From contig PDUO01000022.1 in assembly GCA_003008705.1 (NCBI GenBank), positions 954,549-1,018,548 of the forward strand: 64,000 nucleotides of DNA, in the 5' to 3' direction. Shown here piece after piece: positions 36,722 through 47,962 of the stretch (position 1 is its first letter; each line of letters starts with the position of its first letter). Position numbers and translations under genes: made by a program. Origin of the DNA: Pezicula radicicola. Lineage: Eukaryota > Ascomycota > Leotiomycetes > Helotiales > Dermateaceae. The notes under the pieces are model-generated. The model ran no database searches and was not told the DNA's origin. It saw only the letters and a list, made by a program, of their open reading frames with translations.

Positions 36722-38452
36722 TCAAGCTCGTAGCCCTATATTTTCTGTCGGATATCCATTCTCTTCCAAGAAGGCCCTAAATCTCCTGTCTTCATCTTCC
36801 AGCTCGTCAGGATGTTGAGGGATCAAGAACCACACAATCAACGTTCCCAGCACTGAAATTCCACTGCCGATCAAGAAGATAGCCTGTTGACCCTTCGTCT
36901 GGCTACCAAAACCATTGAGAGCGCTGCTGAGAACCGTAGTTCCGATAGCAGCACCAGCCTTTCCCACCGCTGCTGCGAATCCCAGGAAGTGACCTGTCCA
37001 GTAATTCAGCATTAGCAGTGTTTCCTGTGGATTTTAAAGGAGCAGGGACATGATTTAGACCTACCTCTCAGCGGTGTGGGGAAGGACTCAGATGAGACAA
37101 GGAAGTTGCAGTCTCCTGGGCCGACAGACAAGAAACTCTGGAAGAGACCATAAAGCACAACGAAAAGTGGGAACACATTCTGGAGCTCAATCATCGAACC
37201 GCCGATTGAAAATCCAAAGATACTCACGATCGACCACCCGAGAGCATAAGTTTGCTTGCGGCCAATCTTGTCGATCAAGAAAGCGCCGAGGATGGCACCA
37301 GGGATAGCAAAAGCATTGATGAGGGCGCTCCATCCCACACTCTCAAGGAGAGTCTCATTCTTGGAGAATCCTTTTACCAAAGTTGGTGCCAAGAGGTTGA
37401 ATGGATAGACCACAAAATCGTATAAGAACCATGCGCTACAACATCCAAGAAGTGGCTTCCAGTACATACGCAATGCTAATTTGTACGGGATGTTTCTTTG
37501 AATTGCATGTTTAGTATATTGCTTCGAATCGATCAATCTCATTCGGAAGAAGAAGATAGATAATGGAAGCTGATTGAAGAGTTAGCTGCTCCAGTCTTTT
37601 GTTAATGGTAGATGCCTGGAGCTTACCACTGCTCCGATACCGAAGCAAATTCTCCAGATGCCGTCACTTGCTTTGCCATGATATGCAGCAATGACAATTA
37701 AGGACATAATGCTAGAGCCAACGAATCCGCTGATAATGGCCAAATTAGTTGATATAGCGACGAGGAAGCCACGACGTGCTCGCAGTGCGGGAGTGCTGTC
37801 AGCAGATTCAAGTGCTTGTGCTGTACAAACAGCATATTCGCCACCTAAAAATGTCAGTTGCGAAGTATCTTCTCAATTGAGGAGAGAGCACAAACCTGCA
37901 CCAAGCCCAGCAATACCGCGAGAAATAATCATCATCCAGAACATACCCGTAACAGAAGTTCCATGTGAGGCAGTTGCTAGAACAATGCCCTGTCTGCTTA
38001 TTAGCCACTGCATCAATCTTGACAGAGATGCTCGAACTTACAAGAACAAGGAAGACCGTGGTAGCAACAATTCCAATGCGTCTACCAAAGAGATCGATGC
38101 AGAGTCCGAAGAAAAGCATTCCAATGACTTCGCCAATCAATATCGAGTTTGAGAGACGTGTTTTGATATTTGCAGTGAGCTCTTTTGGATATCTGGGTGT
38201 GTCAGCATGCATGCATTCTACCATTGGTCATGTAACTTACAAAATGGCGAGTACACTTTCCATATAACCAATTATCTGGACATTATAACCATCTGAAAAT
38301 AGGGCAACACCTTGAACTAGAACATTGAGGATAGAAGTGTCCGCCTTTTTATTCTCAATCACAATAGAATCTGTGGACTGCGAAGTAGGAGGGTGTGAAC
38401 CAAGGTCCTTGCTGGCGACCTCGGTTTCCGTCTTGTCGTTTAACGTCGCCAT
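36722..38452 (-). CDS. MFS transporter of the Git1/Pho84-like (glycerophosphodiester or phosphate) group
   Basis: About 483 aa, exons 38452..38241, 38192..38042, 37989..37896, 37844..37627, 37569..37065 and 36993..36722. Twelve helices are readable. The N-half has the substrate-entry segment FSDGYNVQIIGYMESVLA, the MFS loop FFGLCIDLFGRRIG, and GIAGLGAGGEYAVC, the counterpart of the GGDYPLS signature of Pho84. The C-half repeats the loop (FLIDKIGRKQTYALGW) and has SVGPGDCNFLVSSESFPTPL. These features fit phosphate:H+ symporters and Git1, which imports glycerophosphoinositol or glycerophosphocholine. Glycerophosphodiester transport is therefore the best guess, sugar or organic-anion transport an alternative. 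It is divergent from a PhoD-like phosphatase with two CACGTG boxes between them. Confidence 0.85.
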
Positions 38453-38619
38453 ATAGATCTCAAAGTTGACTTTTCGGCCTCAAACTCACGCAGAACGCTC
38501 GTTCAGGTTTGGCATTCTTATGATCTTTATAGTAACTCAGAAATAGTTGTCTATATTCAAAGATCCATCAAACACCGCTGTGCCACATTAAATTTTCGTA
38601 TTCCTCTTGGCCCATTTTC

Positions 38620-38625
38620 CACGTG
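38620..38625. promoter_or_regulatory. CACGTG box (possible Pho4/NUC-1 site)
   Basis: CCACGTGG lies in the 574-base divergent promoter between the MFS carrier and the PhoD-like gene. CACGTG is the known core bound by yeast Pho4 and Neurospora NUC-1, the bHLH regulators of phosphate-starvation genes, but also by other bHLH factors. Confidence 0.45.
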
Positions 38626-38776
38626 GTACGTATGCGTCCCAAACATGGGTGGACTTCCCATCAGTCTCATCAGTGCACCGGCGAAGAAAACTTCAAAATG
38701 TATGATTTTCCCATGAATTGAGGATATATGGATCCGTACTGGGATGATCTTTTGCAAAGGTGGGTTTATTTCGCGA

Positions 38777-38782
38777 CACGTG
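38777..38782. promoter_or_regulatory. Second CACGTG box in the same divergent promoter
   Basis: ACACGTGA lies 250 bases upstream of the PhoD-like start. Two such boxes in 574 bases compare with about 0.14 expected under equal base use. Function is inferred from the two flanking genes. Confidence 0.4.
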
Positions 38783-39026
38783 AATAATTAAGCGACGTGA
38801 TTGGTAGTTGAAGGCAAAATTATTGCCGACAACGTCTTTTCAGGCCCTCATAATCTGAGAACCAACCCCACGGTTTCTTCTCACGATGCAGTGGATCTCT
38901 AGAGGGGAAATATAACATGTGTAATCGGCAATGTTGCCGAGAGCCGTGAATTCAAGCAGAATCCAGATTTCAGAATTTGTTCATCAACATTTCCCAACAC
39001 TCTGTTTGTCTCTTCCATGAGACGAG

Positions 39027-40732
39027 ATGGCAGAAGTGTTTAGAACTCTGCTTGATCTGGTGGCAGCAGCAACCACAATTACGTTGCGCTTAACAGTTCT
39101 TTATTTTGTTAGGTGGGTAAGTAATCGATACGACTTGAAGTACAAGTGATGAGGCTAATTTAAGACTGAGAGTACAGCTCCCTCTCGGGCCCAGATTTCT
39201 GCCTATCATTTATCGTAACTTCGGTGCATGGATCTCATGCTTTCTCGTCTCCATTCTGGTGGGCTTCCGAAAGAACACAAGGAGACATTCGTCACTGTGG
39301 TCTCGAATATTTACCTTGATCACAGGTCGGTATGATTCTCATGACAAAATCACAACGACCTTTTCCTTTCTGCTCAATCTTCTGAGTCTTTGCCTTGCCT
39401 TGGACTTTGTCTATAGATCTCAAGTGCTTGATCTTGGGAATGACATTACCTTTTCACGGGTTGGCTACGTAAATCACGATAGCGCCAGGCTTGTCATTCG
39501 GCATTCAGAGATCTCCCAACTCTCATTTCAAGCTCAAGGGTCAGAAGAATGGTTGAATGGTCCCACCTCCATTCCATCAGCCGCTGAAGACTTTGTGTCT
39601 ACGATAAAACTAGACGCACTCCAGCCCGACACACTATACACATATCGTACCAATACCAGTCTCTCAGGAACCTTCAAAACCAGCGTCTCCCATCCCAAAA
39701 AATGGACATTAGCAACAAGCAGCTGCATAAAACCTTCTTTTCCATACAACCCCCTAGACTCCTCGCTTCGAATCCGAGGGCTCGATTATCTCTCAAACTA
39801 CGCGATCAAAACACCCATCGACATGATGCTCTTCCTCGGCGATTTTATCTACATCGATCTACCAATCCGCTTCGGAAGCAGCAATGAACACTACCGTAAA
39901 GCGTACAGACAAATATATGCCTCTCCCAGTTGGTCGCAAACTTTGAAAGATATGTCGTGGCTTCATATGTATGATGATCATGAGATCACCAATGATTGGG
40001 CGGGAAATGAGACGGGGTTGTGGAGTGATGCTATGGAGCCTTATTTTATGTATCAACATGGTGGAAATCCAACACCGTTTCGATCTGGTGGAAGTTATTA
40101 TACGTTTAGGAAAGGTGACGTAGCTTTTTTTGTCATGGATACAAGAAGGTATCGAAGCGCGGAAGAGAATGATGATGGGCCGGAAAAGACTATGCTTGGA
40201 TTGCAACAAAGGCAGGACTTGGAACATTGGCTTAAGGCGGAAAAGGGGTGGAAGATTGTCGTCAGTAGTGTACCGTTTACGAGGAATTGGAGGGGTCCTG
40301 AGTCGATTGATAGTTGGGCTGGATATCTCTGGGAGAGGCAAAGATTACTTGAGAAGATGTCGGCTGTGAAAGGTGTTGTTATTGTATCAGGTGTAAGCAT
40401 TTCCTCCCCTAATCCAACAAAAGTTACTAACTCGAAGGGGAAAACAGGATCGTCACGAACATGCGACAACCAAATTCCCTTCTCCAGATGGGAAGAGTAG
40501 TGTTATTGAATTCTCAACATCTCCACTTAGTCAATTTTATCAGCCTTTTGATCGTCAATATCGCCAGATTGAGGATACGGATATAGAGATATTCTCACAT
40601 CCGTATGGGGTTTCAAAGTTTGGGATTTTGAGTTTTGATACGGAGTCAGAGGATAAGAGGGAATGGACAATTGACTTTCGCTTGGTTGTTGATGGGAAGG
40701 AGATTTGGGGGAGGAGTGTTAGTTATGTCTAG
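39027..40732 (+). CDS. PhoD-like membrane-anchored phosphatase/phosphodiesterase
   Basis: About 529 aa from exons 39027..39116, 39178..40392 and 40448..40732. Two or three N-terminal hydrophobic segments (LVAAATTITLRLTVLYFV; FGAWISCFLVSILVG; FSFLLNLLSLCLALDFVY) anchor the protein. The rest is a PhoD-type metallophosphatase: LATSSCIKPSFPYNP, DMMLFLGDFIYIDLP, WLHMYDDHEITNDWAG, FFVMDTRRYRS, and across the last intron VVIVSGDRHEHATT. These hold the Asp, Asn and His ligands of the PhoD metal site. Bacterial PhoD cleaves phosphomonoesters and diesters; fungal relatives are poorly studied. The active domain is probably outside the cytosol. Divergence from a Git1/Pho84-like carrier suggests joint phosphate scavenging. 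Intron 2 starts GGT|GTAAGC; other splice choices break GDRHEHA. Confidence 0.87.
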
Positions 40733-42258
40733 CTGATGGAGATGACAAGTATAAGCTGAAGATACGGCTGGCAATTATAACCGTATTCTGTTGGTTGAAT
40801 ATATACTACTATGCCTAATTACCCATTGTACTTGGTGTATCTTTCAACGATATGTGATTAATTCTGTTATCCTTTGCATTCTGGACAGCAGATGTTACAA
40901 AGGTGAATATATAAGGAAGGTGGTTTTTAGTAGATATTGTTGTACAATATCATAATTATACACTCCACTGTGGGCTTAGCGCTCGATAGTGAACATATAT
41001 ATGATTACACAGCCATGAGAATATTAACCTCACATCCCAAGTTCTAGCCCTCACCAAGTCTTTACACTTAGTTTTAATTCCTATAACATCATGATATAAT
41101 AAATATCCTAAGTCTCCCCCACTCCTCAAATAGAGTGGCAGAAAACCGTTAATACTCGAATCAACAACAGGTACATTCTCGACTGACTGTTTGCCAGCAA
41201 GCATTATTCCTTCGGGGATCGGGAAAAGCAGCATACCGGACTAAAAACTAGCATTTTCATTTGTCACAGCGCGGGTGATCTAATTTTTCACTCCGTCTAG
41301 AGTATCAAGGAGCTGAGAGATTATAAACAATGGTGTGCTTAGCTAGCGGGTATCAATGGGGGAGAGGGAGAAATATAGTATAATAATAATAAAAAGTGTT
41401 GAGCGAGGGCAAAGAATGGGCTGGGGATTGCTTAAATTAAACCTCGCGTGTCAAAAATCGTACTACCATCAACTACTTCATTCTAGAACGAACTACCTAT
41501 TAACTAGCACTGGCTTACGCCGCTCTGTGTAACGAGTACTTGCGTGTCTAAAGGCCTATTTAAATTCTTAGTACCTATCCCGTGGTATACTACTACACAT
41601 TATGATTTAAATTTAGCAGTACCCTTTTTTGATATAAAGTTGTCTAACATAATACTGAATGTAAACATCAATATTTTAAACCTCATATAAGTAGATTTTA
41701 TTGGGTAGAAAAACCTCCAAGTTTGCCATCTTTGGAGCAGAGCATAAGATTTTACTTATTTCGAATATACTCACAATAAAGGAAACTTGCATAGTAACGC
41801 TAGATCATAAATCCAGCCCAGAGACCATAGTGAAGGTAGGAAGTGATTTATAGATACATATCTTAAAACAACATGCTGCACCTTCCTACGGCCAATGAGA
41901 GTGCAAAATTATAATGTCTAGTCTCATTCAGAGATATCTCAGGGAAAGCTAGCTGACTCATGATAACCCATAACGCATTGGATTAGCCTTGTGCCAACTT
42001 GATTATTCTCGATTACTAGCAGCTTAAATATGAATTCGATGACTAAACCTAGAAGTACAGACTGATCTCCTGAGAAGTTCTAGGTACTTCAAGCATAAAT
42101 ATACAACTTGCTGCACCTTTGATTGCCGCAAAATACGAGTGTGACTCCCATCCACTACTATATCCTAGTAACTATGTTCTGGGTTTATATGTAATACATA
42201 TGTAATTAATTAAGTAAGGCCAGAAAATTGTAGCTGCTATAAATCTCTTACAACTTTT
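40733..42258. other. AT-rich intergenic region
   Basis: About 1.5 kb between the convergent PhoD-like and GH16 genes, containing both 3' UTRs. AT-rich, with no open frame that shows a motif. Confidence 0.5.
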
Positions 42259-44687
42259 TTAACCTCCAGATCCAAAAGGAGCAAACCCAGGTGTTGAACC
42301 ATCGCAAGCGCGCTGAACCAGATATTTGGAATCAGAACCACTAATATTAATAATGGTCCCACCATTAGGTGCCGTCACCGTAAACGCAAAGTTTCCGTCT
42401 CCTTGACCATTGGTCCATACGAGACGGATTGGATTGTAAGTGCCTTGTTGAAGGGTAATCGTAAATGTTTTCGCTGTACCTCCGCTACTAATATAATTCT
42501 GTTCTAAATTGGCGTTTGGTCGAGTCCAGTTTGTGTATGCATTATTGCCTATCCATAATAAAACAATTTCGTCAGAATATGTCGATTGGAAGGTATAAGT
42601 TCCAGTACTCTGGGCATAGAGGTATCCTCGATGATTAACCGCCAAGTAGGCCAGAGGATATGACGGCGAATCATTATAAACTACAATGTTCTTCCCGTTT
42701 AGATTATTAGGCAGTATACCAACACGGGTCGTAGTTCCATTATATAGTGGCTTGGTGTTATAGAAAGTTGTCACTTGGAAACTTGAATACTTCGGTGGAT
42801 CGCTGTTATAATAAGTATTGGTGTACATAGCGTACTGGAGACCTTGATTATTGCAATTCAAGTCAGGAGTTGGAAGAATAACTTGAACGGTCCCAGAAGC
42901 AGTACCTGCTGTTGCTATGGTCACTGTGGAGGCCTGGGTTCCTGACGTGATATATTTCGTAACATATCCCTTGGGAGTAGGTGAATTAACGATAACGACC
43001 GTTTGTGAGGCGCCATCAATTACTGTGGGAACAGTGCTGGTGAACCCGATCGAGCCAGAGGTCTGTGTGATCGTACTGGTGGTACGCGTGGAGGTTGTGG
43101 TGGATTTTGTGGAACTAGACGTGCTGGTAGTGGATTTAACGCTAGATGTCTGAGTAGATGAGCTGACGGAAGANNNNNNNNNNNNNNNNNNNNNNNNNNN
43201 NNNNNNNNNNNNNNNNNNNNNNNNNNNNNNNNNNNNNNNNNNNNNNNNNNNNNNNNNNNNNNNNNNNNNNNNNNNNNNNNNNNNNNNNNNNNNNNNNNNN
43301 NNNNNNNNNNNNNNNNNNNNNNNNNNNNNNNNNNNNNNNNNNNNNNNNNNNNNNNNNNNNNNNNNNNNNNNNNNNNNNNNNNNNNNNNNNNNNNNNNNNN
43401 NNNNNNNNNNNNNNNNNNNNNNNNNNNNNNNNNNNNNNNNNNNNNNNNNNNNNNNNNNNNNNNNNNNNNNNNNNNNNNNNNNNNNNNNNNNNNNNNNNNN
43501 NNNNNNNNNNNNNNNNNNNNNNNNNNNNNNNNNNNNNNNNNNNNNNNNNNNNNNNNNNNNNNNNNNNNNNNNNNNNNNNNNNNNNNNNNNNNNNNNNNNN
43601 NNNNNNNNNNNNNNNNNNNNNNNNNNNNNNNNNNNNNNNNNNNNNNNNNNNNNNNNNNNNNNNNNNNNNNNNNNNNNNNNNNNNNNNNNNNNNNNNNNNN
43701 NNNNNNNNNNNNNNNNNNNNNNNNNNNNNNNNNNNNNNNNNNNNNNNNNNNNNNNNNNNNNNNNNNNNNNNNNNNNNNNNNNNCGGAAGATGTCTGAGCA
43801 GACACCCCGTCGGAAGATGATTGACCAACTGGGATGGAATTCGAACTGCCCACATTTGAAGTACCGTCGACAAAACACTGGTTCGGTTGGGTGCTGGCGG
43901 CGCAGGTTTCTGCCCAGGATGCAGCAAGCTCTGGGTCTGATGTATTATAATAGAGCTCAATTTTGGAAGCAGACAGGAGCACGGGTGAAGAAGGAGGCGT
44001 CGGCCCAGTGAAGGCTCCGCCGTTAGCCCACATACTTAGATACACCGAGCCATTGATATTCGGTATACCGTTGTACTTTGTAGTACTAAGGATGTTGTTG
44101 ACATAGAAATATGTTCCGGTAGTGTCCCAGTCGAAGCGATACTCGTTTGGCGAAGTTTGGACCGCACCATTTGGCATATCTGTTTGGCTGGTCCACACGG
44201 GCTGATTAGTGAAGTGGACGATTTGAGGATCATCTGAAGTTCGGACCTCGATATCGATTTCGGTTTCGTCATCGGCGTAGTAAAAGAAAGCTCCAACCGC
44301 GCCAGAGGAGCCTACAACCTGGAATGTAGCACGGAACGATCCATATACAATATCACTCCTGATCGTCTGTATCTGTCCTGATGCGACCGAGGTACAGCTC
44401 CCAGTACAAGCGGAGCAAGTGAGTTGAAGTTGATTATTCGCAATATCGACATTGGCCGGTGTATAAAGAAGGTCATATGCATGGGTCTCCGAAATTGGAA
44501 AAAGTCTTGAAATCATCTTCCAGTCAGGTGAGGCTGAAAATTGGGCCATCGACAGAGTCGAAAAATCCGTAACGATAGAGAATTGAAAGACGTTCCCAGT
44601 ATCCGTTACATAACCGCACTCGCATTGTGCTAGTGTAGCTGGGAGAAGATAGGCAACTATCACAACTCCAAGGAAGAATATCATCAT
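42259..44687 (-). CDS. Secreted GH16 glycosidase with Ser/Thr linker and C-terminal GLEYA domain
   Basis: The N-terminus MMIFFLGVVIVAYLLPATLA is a signal peptide. A GH16 catalytic domain follows, with the active-site motif EIDIE (Glu143, Asp145, Glu147) in YYADDETEIDIE, plus the beta-sandwich segments YGSFRATFQVV and PNEYRFDWDTTGTYFYVNN. GH16 enzymes cleave or transfer beta-glucans; fungal ones often act on cell wall. A Ser/Thr-rich linker carries an assembly gap (43174..43783, 610 N). The C-terminal ~200 residues, beyond LNCNNQGLQYAMYTNTYYN, match the lectin-like GLEYA domain of fungal adhesins: YLAVNHRGYLYAQSTGTYTF, IVLLWIGNNAYTNWTR and GTYNPIRLVWTNGQG. The protein ends in GSGG without a GPI signal. 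The two sides of the gap are in different frames at the given gap size, probably because that size is only an estimate. Confidence 0.85.
43174..43783. other. Assembly gap (610 N)
   Basis: A run of N inside the Ser/Thr linker of the GH16-GLEYA gene. Coding on the two flanks is in different phase, so the number of N cannot be exact unless a frameshift lies within it. Linkers of this kind are repetitive, a common cause of such gaps. Confidence 0.95.
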
Positions 44688-47082
44688 ATTTGGGTTTACG
44701 TAAGAATATAAGTGCAGGATTTAAGTCAGATTTCTTAACGATCAATGAGGAAAAAGTCCACATAAGATCCTTTTTGTAATGAAGTCTTGAAAACTGCTAA
44801 GATAACACAGTAGCTAGACTAGAAGGCCTAGAAGGTGTGTGTCGCTTGTCTGTTGATGGTTTCAGTCATTTTCATACTCAAGTAATCAAATTGTGTGACC
44901 AGGCGACAATAGTTTTTAAGCAGATTTTACTGTAAGCATCTATTATGATTACTACGGGTTCCAATAAATCGGTTGTCGGGAATGCCGTCTTCGTCCTCTC
45001 GCTTAATCTTTCCTGGATATGGTAACTTTCCAAGGTAAGCGCCTTCGCTATTCTACTCCGTACTAGGCTAGTAACATAGGATCTAAAACTAGTAGGGCTA
45101 AGGTAAAAACAATAGATAAGATTCTAACCTTTTGCAATAAAATGCTTAAATGCTACTAAAGCTATTATAGATTACTTATTTACTTCTAGAATCGTGGGCA
45201 GAAGAGGCCTGTTTGGCTGAATCTATGTTCGAGACTTGTGGTTGCTGAAGAAAGTCGACCTTTTGTATAGATCATAAGATTGTCTTTACAAAAATAACAG
45301 CGATGGCGATGCTAAGAAAGTCATGTAGTTACTATAGAAGGGGATCGATCACTATCCACGAGACCTATTTGACGCGACTTCATTATTGAGAGCTGCACAG
45401 CATAGCCATTGATAAATCGTAGCTCTACTACTAGAGCGTTGTGCCTCTATATTAGAACAGGATAGGTATCAACAAACGTCGTTGCATAGGCATTAGTAGG
45501 TGGACACGCAGAGGCAAACGATGAGCTTCTTTGGCGGAGAGCGGATACATCTCTAGTAAATAAGAAGGGACAAACACTACTATATTTGACGGTTAAGAAC
45601 AGGTCAGAGGAGATGGTGGCCCTGACTTTAGAGCAAGGAGCCTTGATACCTGCTTATGACTCGGAAGGAAGCAAGGACTTAATGTGCACCATGACATTCT
45701 CGAATCAAAGTCCGCTAGAAGCTCAAATCCTTGGCGTTAGAGTACGAGAAGGCTGTCAACACCCCGCTGCCACCCTTGAGGTCGAGCTCCATGAACGGAG
45801 ACGGTACAGCTCAACTTTAATCCGGCGGGGCTGCGAAGACGCTAGAAGATATTAAGCGGCAAGCGGCACAAGATAAGTAGGACGATGCGGGATATCAGAG
45901 GAATGAAGAGTGGAGGAGGAAGAGATGAGAAGAGAGAACTAGATGACCGCAGCTACTGAGGCCGAGAGAAGAAGTCGAACAGTAGCAAAGGAAGAAGTGC
46001 CATTCAAAAGATCGAGGAGGAAAAGGAATGAGAAATAGAGGGGGAATTGCAAGAAGAAAGGGCATGTGAAATGGCAAGAAGGAACAGATGATGGAAGTCA
46101 GGCCGAGCAAGCGCTCCTCGCAAAGGCGCGAAAGCATCCAAACCAGAAAATAATTCGAGGAAAACTAGTAACAAAGAGATCAACACAGTGCAGAGGTAAA
46201 TAGAGCACGTCACAACCCTGAAGCTGGTGGAAGAAACCAAACATTACAATAGGTGCATCTAAGCAAGATGATGCCTACGTCGGGAGTATAAAATTAGGAC
46301 AAGAGGTATTATGTTCGCGATGACGATATTACCAAATTACATGGGCAGATTAAAAGAAATCGCACCCGCGACATAACAATGGGGTCTGAGAGAAAGTTTC
46401 CGTGGGTTAGTACACGACCAAGCTGAGACTTACTAGGAGAGGAAGGGGGTGTAGTGATGAAATATATGGATGGATGGGAATTGGGAATAAGAAGGTTGGA
46501 CTCTGCTTTTGTGGTTCTAATATTTCCTCCGTTCTCTTGGTCGAAGGCTTTTCCTTATCTCTGTGTCTCTAAATTATATTTTTAATATTTAAGTTTTCGC
46601 TAACACACCAATTTTCTCCTTCCGATTTTTTTTTGTTCTCGATATTTACTTTGTAAGTTGTTTGAGCTCGCTTTTGTAATCTTACTATACCAGCTGTAAG
46701 AAAAGATAGCACCTAATGTAGTCCTTCTAGAATGATAGAAAGTCTAAAGCTTAGCTAACTAATATTAAAGCTAAATAACAATATTTAAATGAATAGAATA
46801 TATTCTAACTAAAGAAGTTATTATACCGAAGAGATATCGACTTAATTAAACAACTAAAGCTAGGTATATAAAGATGCCCTGCAGGTGACAACATCCCTTT
46901 TCTTAACCAAGAAGCCGCTCCAGAGTTCAAGACCGAGGCCGAGACGAAACAGGGCGAATGTTTCGTAGCAGCAGCTCCTATGACTACTCCGTGTCTACGA
47001 AGAGTCTCCTGTCTCTCCATCCGGTGGCAACATATCCGAAGCATAAAAGAAAGAATAAACATGCCGTCGGCATTATAAGTCT
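44688..47082. other. Intergenic, repeat-like region
   Basis: About 2.4 kb left of the foldback element. A plus-strand open frame at 45586-45855 (89 codons) has no known domain. A strongly purine-rich plus strand runs from about 45890 to 46110. The block 46680-46860 is AT-rich with AGCTTAGCTAA-like words. A short coding-like block at about 46905-47050 could not be assigned. No intact gene is supported. Confidence 0.45.
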
Positions 47083-47290
47083 GTTATAGGTATAGGAAAG
47101 GCGAAAGGGACCTTTGGTACAATTAGATTAAGAGGTACTACTATCCCCCCCTGCCCCCGGTTTGAAGGTTATTTTTTACAGTGTAGCAAAGAAAAAAAAT
47201 CTTCATTCAGGGAGGGAGGGGGGAGGGGGGATAGTACTTAAGATGCCTTAATCTAAGTTCCTAAAGGTACCCCTTCTATAAACCTATAAC
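47083..47290. repeat. Imperfect foldback (inverted-repeat) element with G-rich arm
   Basis: The left arm from 47083 (GTTATAGGT, then AAAGGGACCTTTGG, TTAGATTAAG, GTACTACTATCCCCCC) pairs with the reverse complement of the right arm to 47290 (GTTATAGGTTTATAG, GGTACCTTTAGG, CTTAGATTAAGG, AAGTACTATCCCCCC). The arms are about 85 nt with small indels, around a T-rich/A-rich centre near 47187. The right arm contains a run of four or more G-tracts (47210-47230). This is the structure of a non-autonomous MITE-like or foldback element; no transposase is nearby. I could not define target-site duplications. Confidence 0.65.
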
Positions 47291-47962
47291 CGCCCCTCCC
47301 ATCTTATTCCTAGGCTAATAGGTAATACTATCTACTTTCGGAAGGCGATAAAGGTTAGCTTAGAGGTTATGTACATCTAGATTAAGGACTATAATAGCCT
47401 AGAAAAGGCGTAGAAGCCGCTTAAATTGAATATCTAGACACTAGAGGTCAGCTTCAATTGCTTGGCAACAGTGAATAAGAAGATGAAGTTCCCGTGGCTT
47501 AAAAACCGTTGCCTAAGAGATCTGTCGTAAATTTCTCTAGCGACACCCTCGAATGGAAGAGGTTGTCTGTCAACGGAAACTCTCGGCAATACCTGTAGCA
47601 TGCCAAAAGAGATTATAACATTCCGGGGCTTGAAATAACTTTGCAAAAATGGTGCTTATAAGACGTTTTAGGATCTAGAACTGAAATCGATCGTTGAGTG
47701 ATTGTATTAATTCCCGAAACCATCCACATCGTATGTTGTACGTTTGCGGATAACCTTGGGAGTGGCGCCAATAATGCTGCATCCGTAGCATCTAGCCGGT
47801 TGTGAATAACTGATCTTTTGTTCAGCAGTTGAAAGGCCCTGTTATCTCTGTCAACGGGTGGCGGTAAGCTACAGCTCACCCTTACGATACATCTATTCTT
47901 CCCCATGTTTTATACTTCTCTCTCAGTAACCATCGTGTTGAATATATTTCTCTGCTGTTCAA
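47291..47962. other. Intergenic region upstream of the glycosyltransferase gene
   Basis: About 670 bases, with the promoter and leader of the following gene on the right. Minus-strand frames at 47434-47646 and 47613-47906 have no motif. Confidence 0.4.

Noticed and set aside
42917..43153. Plus-strand Val-rich open frame
   Set aside because: Antisense shadow of the Ser/Thr-rich linker of the GH16-GLEYA gene.
45586..45855. 89-codon plus-strand open frame
   Set aside because: No recognised motif; lies in a repeat-like, stop-dense region with no supporting splice sites.
46905..47060. Short coding-like segment on the plus strand (FRSSSSYDYSVSTKSLL in one frame)
   Set aside because: Competing frames look equally plausible, stops lie close by and I cannot match it to a family.
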